Origin: Saltatorellus ferox | GTDB taxonomy: Bacteria; Planctomycetota; UBA1135; GCA-002686595 | DNA: 64,000 nt | Reading direction: 5' to 3' | Assembly: GCA_007751475.1 (NCBI GenBank) | Contig: CP036434.1 | Span: 4,655,524 to 4,719,523, forward strand | Notes under the pieces: generated by a model | Told to the model about the DNA's origin: nothing | The model's input: only the letters and a program-made list of their open reading frames with translations | Databases searched by the model: none | Program-made: the position numbers and the translations under genes | In this document: positions 10,181 to 18,724 of the stretch, piece by piece | How the letters are laid out: every line of letters starts with the position of its first letter | Position numbering within the stretch: position 1 is the first letter of the stretch

Positions 10181-13100
10181 ATGCATAGCTTCTTCCTCGC
10201 TCTGGGTGCTTTCCTGGCGCCCCTTGCCTCGGCGGTCTCCGAGCCCGAGTCCACGCGCCTCTTGCGCTATCCCGACATCCACGGAGACACCGTGGTCTTC
10301 TGCTACGGGGGCGACCTGTGGACCGCGCCTGTCGCTGGCGGGACCGCGTCGCGCCTGACCGCGCATCCAGGCCAGGAGGTGTTCCCGCGCTTCTCCCCCG
10401 ACGGCCAGTGGATCGCGTTCACCGGACAGTACGACGGAGATGAGCAGGTGTACGTGATGCCAGCGACGGGCGGTGAGCCGAAGCGTCTCACCTGGTACCC
10501 CGCGCGCGGTCCGCTTCCGCCCCGCTGGGGCTACGACCACCAGGTCCACGGCTGGACGCCGGACGGTAGCGCCGTGCTGTTCCGCTCCCTGCGGGACGCG
10601 GGCGGCGGATCGAACGGTCGACTCTATACCGTGAGCATGGACGGCGGCCTGCCCTCGGTGCTCCCCATGCCGGATTCGGGTGCGGGCGACTACTCCCCCG
10701 ACGGAACGCGGGTCGTGTACTCGCCGCTGTCGCGCGACTTCCGTCACTGGAAGCGCTACGAGGGCGGGTGGGCCCAGAACCTCTACGTGTTCGACCTCGA
10801 CACCGCGGAGCACACGCCGATCGCCCACGGTCCTCGGACCGAACGGGATCCCATGTGGATCGGCGACAGCATCGTCTTCGCGTCCGATCGCAACGATCAC
10901 CTCAACCTGTACCGGACGGGCGCCTCGGGCGAAGCCCTGGAGCAGCTGACGGATCACGGCCCGTCCGACGTTCGCTGGCCCGCCACCGATCACGTCTCAC
11001 GCGTGGTCTACGAGCTGGACGGCGTCCTTCGCCTGCTGAACCTCGCGGATGGCACCGACGCGGCTCTCTCGATCACGGTGCCGGACGACGGCCTCTGGAA
11101 GCGTTCGCGATGGATGTCCGTGGGCGGAGACGTCAGCGGGTTCGGGCTCTCGCCCGACGGCTCGCGCGCCGTCTTCGTGGCTCGCGGCGACGTCTTCACC
11201 GCGCCCACCGGGGACAAAGGACTCAGCCGCAACCTGACGCGCTCGCCCGGCGCCAACGATCGGGTCGCCGTGTGGTCCCCCGACGGAAAGCTCATCGCGA
11301 CGATCTCGGACGCCTCCGGCGAAGACGAAATCTGGCTGCTCAGCGAGGACGGTAGCGAGCCGCCGCGCCAGCTCACGACCGGTCACACGAAGCGCCTGGA
11401 GCGAATTCAGTGGTCCCCGGACGGCGAGCGCATCGCCTGCAGCGACTACCAGGGCAGGCTCTTCGTCGTCTCCGTGGCGGACGGGACCGAGGTGCTCGTC
11501 GCCGATGATCCCTGGCGGCCCATCGGTGACGCCCAGTGGTCACCGAACGGTGGTCACCTCGCGTTCAGCCTCCGGAACAGCATCGAGGTCTCGCGCATCC
11601 ACATCTGGAGCGTCGCCGGCGGTTCCGACGCGCGCCCGGTCACGTCGGACCTGGCTTCCGCCTGGTCACCCGCGTGGGACCCGAAGGGGGACTACCTCTT
11701 CTACCTCTCGGATCGCTCCTACGCGCCGCAGATCTCGGACCTCGAATGGAACTACGCGGGCAACCGCCGCGCCCGGCCCTACGCCATGGCGCTGCGCTCG
11801 GACGTGAAGTCCCTCTTCCCGCCCGAGACGGCTGGCCTCGCGCCCAGGAGCGACGAGACGGACAAGCCGAAGGACGAAGCCAAGGACCCGAAGGCCGAGG
11901 GTGAAGAGAAGGCCGAGAAGGCGGCGGACGCTCGACCCGCGCCCATCGAAATCGATTTCGAGGGACTCGGCGAGCGCGTGCAGCGCATCCCGGTCGGCTC
12001 GGACAACTACGCGGGCCTGAGCGCCGTCGAAGGTCACCTTCTCTACTTCACCACCGGGCCGTTCTTCTACGGGGGGAGCTCCGGCCAGGACACGAACCTG
12101 CACCTCTACTCGCTGGAAGATCGCGAGTCGTCCATGCTGGCGGGCGACGTCGGAGGCTACGGGCTCTCCTCGGATGGCAAGAAGCTGCTCGTGCCCAAGG
12201 GCGGAGGCTACCACCTCTTCGACGTCAAGAAGGGCGCGGAGGGCAAGGCCGTTTCGACCTCAGGGCTCCAGATGAACCTCGACCCCATGGCCGAGTGGAC
12301 GGAGGTCTTCGACGAGACGTGGCGCCTGTTCCGCGACTACTTCTACGTCGAGAACATGCACGGCTACGACTGGCCTGGGCTCAAGGAACGCTACGGCGCG
12401 CTGCTTCCCCACGTGGCCCATCGCTCCGACCTCAACTACGTCATCTCGGAGATGATCGGTGAGCTGAACACCGGGCACACCTACGTTTCCGGCGGCGACT
12501 ACGAGATCCCGGCGCGACCGCCCGTGGGACTGGCTGGCGTGCGCTTCGAGCTGGACGCCGAGGCGAATCGGTACCGCGTGGCGTCTGTGCTTCCTGGCCA
12601 CAACGAAGAGCCGAAGTACCGCTCCCCGCTGACCGAAGTGGGCGTCGACGTTTCGGTGGGCGACTACGTGCTCGCGATCGATGGCGTGGAGCTGAAGGGC
12701 TCCGACAACCCCTATCGTCTGCTCCAGCACCTGGAAGGCGCGGTCGCCTGGACGGTCAACGACAAGGCGAGCTTCGAAGGCGCGAGAACGGTGCGCTACG
12801 AGCCTGTTCGCTCGGAGGAGTCGCTCGTGTACCTCCAGTGGGTGCTCGGTAACGTCGAGCGGGTCGCGAAGCTGTCGGACGGACAGGTCGGCTACCTGCA
12901 CATCCCCAACATGGGCGCGGACGGCATCGCCGAGTTCATCAAGTGGTACTACCCCCAGCTCGACAAGAAGGGCTTCGTCATCGACGTTCGCGGCAACGGC
13001 GGCGGCAACGTCTCGTCGATGATCATCGAGCGCCTCGGCCGCAAGGTCCTGGGCACGCGGTTCGGCCGAGTGGCCGAGCTGCCTTCGACCTACCCGGGAG

Positions 13101-13495
13101 CGGCGCTCCTGGGACCGATGGTCTGCCTGATCTCCGAGACCTCGGCGTCGGACGGCGACATCTTCCCCCACTACTTCCGTGAGGCGGGCCTCGGGCCGCT
13201 CATCGGCAAGAAGACCTGGGGCGGCGTCGTCGGCGGCGGGAACATCGGCCTCATCGACGGAGGCGCGGTCTTCGTTCCACGATCCGCGACGAACGATCGC
13301 GCGGGCGCCTACATCATCGAGGGCATCGGCGTGCCGCCGGACATCGAGGTGGAGAACGACCCGGCCTCGATCCTTGGCGGGCGCGATCCCCAGCTGGAGC
13401 GTGGCGTCGCCGAGGCGCTGGCGAAGATCGCTGCGGCCCCCGTGTCGCTGCCCGAGCGCCCGGCCGACCCGGTGAAGACGCCCGGCGGCCGCTGA
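10181..13495 (+). CDS. Tricorn-type S41 protease with beta-propeller repeats
   Basis: Predicted exported serine protease that degrades peptides. 1104 residues from the ATG at 10181, which gives a clean signal peptide (MHSFFLALGAFLAPLASA); a TTG at 10142 would bury it. Residues 30-540 form two propellers of PD40/TolB-like blades (FSPDGQWIAFTG, WSPDGKLIATIS, WSPDGERIACSD). A Lys/Asp/Glu/Ala-rich linker follows near 555-590. A PDZ-like stretch (VSVGDYVLAIDGVELKGSD) lies near 825. The catalytic region has NTGHTYVSGGD (His near 765), DVRGNGGGNVSSMIIERL, and ETSASDGDIFPHYFR (Ser near 988), matching tricorn motifs. IEGIGVPPDIEVENDP is the usual S41 ending. It stands alone on the plus strand and converges on the NPCBM gene. 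Confidence 0.9.
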   Translation: MHSFFLALGAFLAPLASAVSEPESTRLLRYPDIHGDTVVFCYGGDLWTAPVAGGTASRLTAHPGQEVFPRFSPDGQWIAFTGQYDGDEQVYVMPATGGEPKRLTWYPARGPLPPRWGYDHQVHGWTPDGSAVLFRSLRDAGGGSNGRLYTVSMDGGLPSVLPMPDSGAGDYSPDGTRVVYSPLSRDFRHWKRYEGGWAQNLYVFDLDTAEHTPIAHGPRTERDPMWIGDSIVFASDRNDHLNLYRTGASGEALEQLTDHGPSDVRWPATDHVSRVVYELDGVLRLLNLADGTDAALSITVPDDGLWKRSRWMSVGGDVSGFGLSPDGSRAVFVARGDVFTAPTGDKGLSRNLTRSPGANDRVAVWSPDGKLIATISDASGEDEIWLLSEDGSEPPRQLTTGHTKRLERIQWSPDGERIACSDYQGRLFVVSVADGTEVLVADDPWRPIGDAQWSPNGGHLAFSLRNSIEVSRIHIWSVAGGSDARPVTSDLASAWSPAWDPKGDYLFYLSDRSYAPQISDLEWNYAGNRRARPYAMALRSDVKSLFPPETAGLAPRSDETDKPKDEAKDPKAEGEEKAEKAADARPAPIEIDFEGLGERVQRIPVGSDNYAGLSAVEGHLLYFTTGPFFYGGSSGQDTNLHLYSLEDRESSMLAGDVGGYGLSSDGKKLLVPKGGGYHLFDVKKGAEGKAVSTSGLQMNLDPMAEWTEVFDETWRLFRDYFYVENMHGYDWPGLKERYGALLPHVAHRSDLNYVISEMIGELNTGHTYVSGGDYEIPARPPVGLAGVRFELDAEANRYRVASVLPGHNEEPKYRSPLTEVGVDVSVGDYVLAIDGVELKGSDNPYRLLQHLEGAVAWTVNDKASFEGARTVRYEPVRSEESLVYLQWVLGNVERVAKLSDGQVGYLHIPNMGADGIAEFIKWYYPQLDKKGFVIDVRGNGGGNVSSMIIERLGRKVLGTRFGRVAELPSTYPGAALLGPMVCLISETSASDGDIFPHYFREAGLGPLIGKKTWGGVVGGGNIGLIDGGAVFVPRSATNDRAGAYIIEGIGVPPDIEVENDPASILGGRDPQLERGVAEALAKIAAAPVSLPERPADPVKTPGGR

Positions 13496-13531
13496 TGGGC
13501 CGCGTGCTGGCGTGATCGAAGCTGGGCGCGT

Positions 13532-14869
13532 TCAGCGCACCAGCATCGGTCGCAGCCAGTTCGCCCGGTCCAGCACGAAGTCACCCGCAGGATTCGCCTC
13601 CAGCACCAGCGTCTTGACGCCGGTGATGGAGAGCGGCGCGGGCTGCGCCGCCGACTCTCCGGCGCGCAGGATCTCGCTCTTCCAGATCTCCTTGCCGTCG
13701 CCGAGCACGCGGAAGCTCACGCTTCCGCTGCGCGTGCCGTTGGTGCCGGAGTCGTCGACGCCGCAGGCGAGGCGCAGCTCCTTCCACGTGCCGTCGAGGT
13801 CCCAGCGCAGCTCGCTCGGGGCGTGTACGCCGAGGCCGCGGGCGTGGGTCTGGCCCCCGACGCGAAGAAGTCCGCCCTGGCAGTTACGATCGACGCGCAT
13901 CGGCCAGGTGAAGCCGAGGTCGTCGCCGAACGGCGAAGCGCTTCCCAGGCTCGCGGGCTCGATGTCGCTGAGGAAGCGGAATGAGCCGTCATCGAGCGCG
14001 ACCTCGCTCACGATCGCGCCCGGGAGGCGAACCTCGGCCGTTCCGGAAAGGCCGAGCAGCACGCCCTCTTCCGCCGAACCGATCTCCAGCAGGCGTCCGC
14101 TCAAACGGCCGCCGCCGACCAGGGACACCGACACCGTCTCGGCGGCGGCTTCTCCGCTGGCAGGCTCCCCGGCGCCCCCTTCTGCGCCACCCTCTTCCAG
14201 GGGGTTGATGAAGAGCGCCGCCACGCGGTCCCACTCGTAGGTGCGTGAGCCGACGCGCTGATCCTCGAAGGTCACGCCTTCCACCGTGAACTCCTCGACG
14301 AAGCCGATCGCGCGATCGAGGCTGCCCGCCGCCACGAGGTAGAGGCGGTCACCGTCGTCGCCCGCCGTCGGCGCGGTCGTGACGCGATCGGGGATCCGGC
14401 CCGCGAACACGATCGACCGGATGCCGTCGATGGAGAGCTGGAGCCGCACGCCGCCCTCGAGCTCCAGGTCGACGAGGTCGCCATTGCCGCCGCGGATCGC
14501 ACCGGCGAGGCGGTCGCCGCCGGCGAGTTCGAGGGTGGCGAAGTCCTTCGCGCTGATCGCCTGGGCGCCTTCCCCGTCGGAGTCACGGGCCACGTCGAGG
14601 AAGCGAGCGAACGCTGCGCCCGCCCCGCGCAGGCTGGTGAGAGGCGCGGCGTCCGCAGGACGGACGGTCTGCGTCCCGTCCAGCGCTTCCAGGACGACCC
14701 TCGGGGCCGAGCTGGACCTGGCCGCGCGCGCGGCGTCATCGCCGCTGGACGGGCCGGGCGACTGGGCGCCCGGGGCGGCGAAGGCGACGGTCCAGAGACC
14801 GAAGGTCACGACGAGGCCGGCGGCGAGGGTCTGGGTGCGGTTCTGGAATGCGCTCATGGGGCGCATCAT
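13532..14869 (-). CDS. Secreted NPCBM-domain protein
   Basis: 445 residues with a signal peptide. Three close starts exist (14869, 14866, 14857); MSAFQNRTQTLAAGLVVTFGLW from 14857 already contains the full signal. The C-terminal 110 residues fit the NPCBM/NEW2 carbohydrate-binding family: GGLLRVGGQTHARGLGVHAPSEL, LRLACGVDDSGTNGTRSGSVSFRVLGDG and KTLVLEANPAGDFVLDRANWLRP. The middle third has short beta-rich stretches (LAGGDRLAGAIRGGNGDLVDLELEGG) and no domain I can name. Proteins of this build are common in planctomycetes and probably bind surface or environmental glycans. No catalytic residues are evident. It shares the minus strand with the methyltransferase gene 46 bases upstream and may be co-transcribed with it. 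Confidence 0.82.
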   Translation of the reverse strand: MMRPMSAFQNRTQTLAAGLVVTFGLWTVAFAAPGAQSPGPSSGDDAARAARSSSAPRVVLEALDGTQTVRPADAAPLTSLRGAGAAFARFLDVARDSDGEGAQAISAKDFATLELAGGDRLAGAIRGGNGDLVDLELEGGVRLQLSIDGIRSIVFAGRIPDRVTTAPTAGDDGDRLYLVAAGSLDRAIGFVEEFTVEGVTFEDQRVGSRTYEWDRVAALFINPLEEGGAEGGAGEPASGEAAAETVSVSLVGGGRLSGRLLEIGSAEEGVLLGLSGTAEVRLPGAIVSEVALDDGSFRFLSDIEPASLGSASPFGDDLGFTWPMRVDRNCQGGLLRVGGQTHARGLGVHAPSELRWDLDGTWKELRLACGVDDSGTNGTRSGSVSFRVLGDGKEIWKSEILRAGESAAQPAPLSITGVKTLVLEANPAGDFVLDRANWLRPMLVR

Positions 14870-14915
14870 AGGCCACGGAGGAGCCCTGGCGAGGCGTCAA
14901 TCGACGCTCGCAGGC

Positions 14916-15773
14916 TCAGCCTTCCCGTCGGGCGATCAGCACCACCGACTGCCCCACCGGCGGCCCGCCGCCCGGCCCGAGGAGCCCCGCCACCCGGTCT
15001 GCGCCCCGGAAGACCCCGATCGAGCGCTTGATCCAGCGCAACTGACGCTGGCTGAACGAATTGGAGAAGGTCGAGCCCTTCTTGAGGACGCGGCTCTTGA
15101 GGAAGTAGGGCCCGACGCCCGCCATGTTCATGTAGCGCGCCCGCTCGACGCGAAAACCCGCGCCTTCCACGAGCCGCATCAGCTGCTTACGCCCGTAGCG
15201 CCGGTGGTGGTCGCTGGCCTCGTCGACGCTGCCGTAGAGCCACTGGTGCGCCGGCACCTTCACGAAGAGGGTCCCGCCCTCGGGCAGGATTCCGGCGAAG
15301 CTCCGAACCAGGGCCGCGTCGTCCTGGATGTGCTCCAGCACGTCGAGGCAGCAGATCGCGTCGACGGAGCGCGCTCGCAGCTCCTCCCGCTGGACGTCGA
15401 GGTCCGTTTGAAGCACCTCGACGTTGGCCGCGTCCTCGAACCGACTGCGGAGGACTGCGACATTTTTCGGCGACAGGTCGACCGCCATGACGTGCTCGGC
15501 GCGGTGCCGGAGCAGCTCCACGAAGTTGCCGATGCCGCAACCAGCGTCCAGGACGCGCTTCCCGAGCGGACCCCCGTTCAAGGTCTCGGCGAGCTCCAGG
15601 ACCCAGTCGTAGTAGGGCCGCAGCCCCGCCATCCGCTCCAGGGACTCCAGGTGGAGCGCCTCGTGGGGAAGCTTCTCGGCCGCGGCCAGGTCGAGGGTGG
15701 GAGCCCCGAACGAGTCCGGCGGGTCCGAGGTGGCCCCCGGCGGGGACACGTGTTCTGGAGGGTCTTGCGTCAT
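14916..15773 (-). CDS. Class I SAM-dependent methyltransferase
   Basis: 285 residues. The Rossmann core begins at VLDAGCGIGNFVELL (motif I, SAM-binding glycine loop). MAVDLSPKNVAVL (motif II acidic residue), VEVLQTDLDV and ICCLDVLEHIQDDAAL (motif IV and helix) follow. The second half has LPEGGTLFVKVPAH and a HHRRYGRKQLMRLVEGAGF stretch common in Methyltransf_11/23-type enzymes that act on lipids, quinones or sugars; the acceptor cannot be told from sequence. The N-terminal 25 residues are Pro/Ser-rich and unlike the core, so a later start is possible. The start codon lies three bases from the start of the divergent membrane-protein gene. Confidence 0.88.
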   Translation of the reverse strand: MTQDPPEHVSPPGATSDPPDSFGAPTLDLAAAEKLPHEALHLESLERMAGLRPYYDWVLELAETLNGGPLGKRVLDAGCGIGNFVELLRHRAEHVMAVDLSPKNVAVLRSRFEDAANVEVLQTDLDVQREELRARSVDAICCLDVLEHIQDDAALVRSFAGILPEGGTLFVKVPAHQWLYGSVDEASDHHRRYGRKQLMRLVEGAGFRVERARYMNMAGVGPYFLKSRVLKKGSTFSNSFSQRQLRWIKRSIGVFRGADRVAGLLGPGGGPPVGQSVVLIARREG

Positions 15774-15776
15774 CGA

Positions 15777-17729
15777 ATGTTCGAAAGACTACCTTCCCAC
15801 GGCTCCTGTTGCGTCCGGCAAGCCCTACGATGGGTGCGTCAGAACGGTTCATACTCTTTGAAAGGCTCAGATCGATCAAGCGCCCGCACGGGCGTCGGCG
15901 CGGTGGTTCTCGCGCGCGCAGCGCGGCTTGCGAGCCGCTGGATAGGGCGCGAAGAAGACGTTCAGCTCGCAGCGCTCGGTGTGCTGACCTGGGCCGGTAT
16001 CCAGTGGTACGGGCGGACCCTGGCCACGAACGAGTGGGACGACCTCGGGGCGATGGCTCTCGTGGGGCTGATACTCTGGCTCGCCCTGGGTCGAGAGCCC
16101 CATCGCTTTCCCGGGATGAGCGAGCGCGCCGGAACGCTGGTGCGGCGCGCGGGAACGAACCTGCAGGCGCGCTTGAAGGCGGCGTGGCCGCGGATCGGCG
16201 TGGACCTCGTCGAGGACCCGCCCTTCGCACGCGGACTGCCGCGGCTCTTCTGGGCTCCCGGCGTCGCGCTCGCTGCGTTCGGACTGCTGTTCATCGCGCG
16301 CCCCTGGAACGACGGCCTCGAGCTGGTCGCCCTGGCGCGCACCTGGGCCTACCCCGTCTACCTGCTCGCGGTCGGGCTGTTCTGGACGCTCGCGGTCGTC
16401 GTCGGCATCTTCGGGCTGCTTCTGCCGTTCGCGCTGATCTGGAACTGGGCATGCGCCACCTACCGAGGCCATGACGAGCGCCGCAAGGCGGAATCCCGTC
16501 GCGCGATGACCTGGACGTTCGCGGCGATGGCGCTCACGGTTCTCGTCTTCCCGGCTCCGTGGGCCATCGGCGCCGTGGGATGGCTCGCGCTCGCGACCGT
16601 CGCGCTGCTTCACCATCCGAAGCAGCCGAATCTATCGGTGATCTGGCGGCCGAGGCATCGCGCGGAGCGGCATCGCTCGACCGAGTGGAGAACGCTCCAG
16701 TCGCTGGAGACGATGGTGATCGCGGGCGGTTGCACGGTCCTGATGACGGTGCCTGCCCTCGGAGCGCTCGGAGAGTCCCAGCGCGAACTCGCGCCCGTGA
16801 CGGCGCTACTGCGCTGGCTGGTCTGCCTCGGCGGGCTCTGGCTCACCCTGGCGCTCGCGGCCTACAGGCTGCATTTCTCCCTGAACGTCTCGCTGAACGC
16901 GCCGTCGACGCGCAACCCGAGGCGCATCCGCATCCGCGGCGGCTCGCACGCCGAGCGCGAGAGGGCGACGGAGCGCTTCCGGCGCGACGGCTGGAAGGTC
17001 CTGGACGCCGAGGACCCGCGGCTGCGCGTGGACGATATGCGCGTGACGCTGGACTCCGGCGCCGAGCTGGAGTCCCCGCACTTCGCGGATCTGTCGAAGC
17101 CCATCGCGCCGGAACTGCTGGAGAACGACGAGGTGCTGTGGCGCCTGAAGCGTCGCGCGGACCTTCGTTCCCGGCGCAGCGTGATGAAGGGCCTGAAGGC
17201 GATCTTCAAGGAGGCGGCGGCGGGACTGCGCGGCCCGGGTACGGGCTTCATCGTGGCCCCCCACCAGTGGTTCATGCTCGGTCTGGCGCGGGATATCGCC
17301 GACCATGACACCACGGAGGATCGTTCCGTCGAAGGCTTCCTGCAGCCCGAGTACCGAGCCGTCATGACGCCACGGGCGAGGCACCATCTGTACCTCGTCC
17401 TGCAGTCGGCGGGCGTGGACCTGATCTACGTCGAGGACGGCGTCGGCTACCGCCGGCTCGCCCTGGCGCTGCGCGTGATCTTCGAGCTGTTCGATCGGCA
17501 CGGCGTCGACCGGAGGGTCTCCAGCCGTGACTTCAGCACGGTCCATGGCGTGCACGCCATCGTTCACGACGTGACGCCGGACAACCCGAGGGTCTCCGAG
17601 ACCTATCCCGAGCCGGACTACGAGTCCGAGACGCGAGCCCGCATCCTGCACCTCTACCGCGACCGTGGGGGTGAAGAGGGGCGGGTGGATGTGCCCGTGG
17701 AGACGGACGGGATCCCCCTGCTGGTTTGA
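15777..17729 (+). CDS. Multi-pass membrane protein with soluble C-terminal domain, unknown function
   Basis: Not recognised. 650 residues from the ATG at 15777. This start leaves only three bases to the divergent methyltransferase, so a later start such as GTG 15903 (VVLARAARLASRW) may be the real one. About eight hydrophobic helices are visible, for example LGAMALVGLILWLALG, LFWAPGVALAAFGLLFIA, LFWTLAVVVGIFGLLLPFALIW and WAIGAVGWLALATVALL. LRWLVCLGGLWLTLALAAYRL, near residue 350, is the last. The final 270 residues are soluble and well formed: IRIRGGSHAERERATERFRRDGWKVL, FIVAPHQWFMLGLARDIADHD and LYLVLQSAGVDLIYVEDGVGYRRLALALRVI. No catalytic motif is evident. A membrane-linked sensor or transport accessory is possible but unproven. 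Confidence 0.75.
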   Translation: MFERLPSHGSCCVRQALRWVRQNGSYSLKGSDRSSARTGVGAVVLARAARLASRWIGREEDVQLAALGVLTWAGIQWYGRTLATNEWDDLGAMALVGLILWLALGREPHRFPGMSERAGTLVRRAGTNLQARLKAAWPRIGVDLVEDPPFARGLPRLFWAPGVALAAFGLLFIARPWNDGLELVALARTWAYPVYLLAVGLFWTLAVVVGIFGLLLPFALIWNWACATYRGHDERRKAESRRAMTWTFAAMALTVLVFPAPWAIGAVGWLALATVALLHHPKQPNLSVIWRPRHRAERHRSTEWRTLQSLETMVIAGGCTVLMTVPALGALGESQRELAPVTALLRWLVCLGGLWLTLALAAYRLHFSLNVSLNAPSTRNPRRIRIRGGSHAERERATERFRRDGWKVLDAEDPRLRVDDMRVTLDSGAELESPHFADLSKPIAPELLENDEVLWRLKRRADLRSRRSVMKGLKAIFKEAAAGLRGPGTGFIVAPHQWFMLGLARDIADHDTTEDRSVEGFLQPEYRAVMTPRARHHLYLVLQSAGVDLIYVEDGVGYRRLALALRVIFELFDRHGVDRRVSSRDFSTVHGVHAIVHDVTPDNPRVSETYPEPDYESETRARILHLYRDRGGEEGRVDVPVETDGIPLLV

Positions 17730-17840
17730 GCCTGGTACTCCACGCGTCCCATCAGCCCCACGCGTCCGCCAGGACGCCCGGGCCCCGCTCGGCCCCCGCA
17801 GGGGGCTGAGCTGCCCGCGCGAGGCTCGCCCTCGCGGCCC

Positions 17841-17922
17841 GTGCGGCGAGCACGCCCGCCCGGCGAGGGCGCCTGCGCGGCGAGCGCGCCCGTCCGGCGA
17901 GGACGCCTGCGCGGCGAGCGCC
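17841..17922. repeat. 17-bp tandem array in the left palindrome arm
   Basis: Five consecutive units of about 17 bp share the core CGGCGAG followed by CGCC: 17841-17856, 17857-17873, 17874-17890, 17891-17907 and 17908-17922. Calling the five variants a, b, c, d and e, the order from the outside inward is a-b-c-d-e. They lie between the outer flank and the 71-bp conserved core of the palindrome. Confidence 0.85.
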
Positions 17923-18433
17923 AAGCGATGCAATCGCTATTTCGCCGTCAGGCGAAATGCCAGAGATACTGCGCGCTGTTACAACGATAGGGCGGCTCGG
18001 CATTCGATGCCTTGGTTGCAGTCCTGCCCGCTGGAGGTCTCCCGATACCGACTGCCTGCCGTTCGCGCGAAGCGCCGAACGCGTGGGCTGAGACTTCCCG
18101 CTGACGGCTTGCGGGCTGTCCGCTGGGGCGCTCGCCCGAATGGGCGAGCTGGGCAGCGATCGGACTTGCCGCTGAGACCTGAGACCTCAGCCCTCAGCCC
18201 CGCCCAGCTCGCCCTGGCGGGCGAGCGCTCCAGCGGGCAGCCCACAAGCCGTCAGGGGGAAGCCTCAGCCCACGCGTTCGACGCTTCGCGCGAACGGCAG
18301 GCAGTCAGTATCGGGAAGTCGGTGGCGGGCGGGTCTGCTGCCAAGGCAAGTGGAGCCGAGCCGCCCTATCGCTGTTGCAGCGCGCAGTATCTCTGGCATT
18401 TCGCCTGACGGCGAAATAGCGATTGCATCGCTT

Positions 18434-18515
18434 GGCGCTCGCCGCGCAGGCGCCCTCGCCGGGCGGGCGTCCTCGCCGGACGGGCGCGCTCGCCGCGCAG
18501 GCGTGCTCGCCGCAC
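18434..18515. repeat. 17-bp tandem array in the right palindrome arm, permuted
   Basis: Inverted counterpart of the left array, with the same five unit variants at 18434-18448, 18449-18465, 18466-18482, 18483-18499 and 18500-18515. Read from the outside inward the order is a-c-d-b-e instead of a-b-c-d-e. One unit has therefore moved relative to the other arm while total length stayed the same. Confidence 0.85.
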
Positions 18516-18724
18516 GGGCCGCGAGGGCGAGCCTCGCGCGGGCGGCACGACACCCTGCGGGCGCCGCGCGGTGCCCGGGCGTCCTGGCGGACGCATGGGA
18601 CGGCAAGGGTGAGGCTGCTACCTGACTGTGCCTGGCCCATCCGCGGCGCGAGACGCCCAAGGTGCGAGCAAATAGCCCGTGGGCCGAGTGGCTCAGGGGG
18701 CCGTCCGCGCGTTAGAGTCTCGCC

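Larger units (their letters stand above)
17757..18599. repeat. 0.84-kb imperfect palindrome, two inverted 398-bp copies
   Basis: The 995-base gap between the membrane protein and the helicase gene is filled by this structure. The left arm, 17757-18154, matches the reverse complement of 18202-18599 with equal arm length and a 47-base centre. The stretch 17908-17978 is identical to the reverse complement of 18378-18448 over 71 bases. Elsewhere the arms differ by scattered substitutions. Each arm also holds its own small hairpins: 17925-17937, 17939-17958 (8-bp stem, 4-base loop), 18061-18080 and 18130-18149. In the last, the stem is kept in the other arm while the loop differs. Reading frames inside it encode only Ala/Arg/Gly-rich sequence mirrored on both strands, so I call no gene. 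Confidence 0.92.

Noticed and set aside
17841..18515. Short 17-bp units considered as a CRISPR-like array
   Set aside because: Units are directly adjacent with no spacers and there are no cas genes, so this is a plain tandem repeat.
17752..18660. Several Ala/Arg-rich open frames on both strands within the palindrome
   Set aside because: They are mirror translations of the same inverted repeat, have no start context, no family features and low-complexity composition; they follow from GC-rich repeats lacking stop codons.
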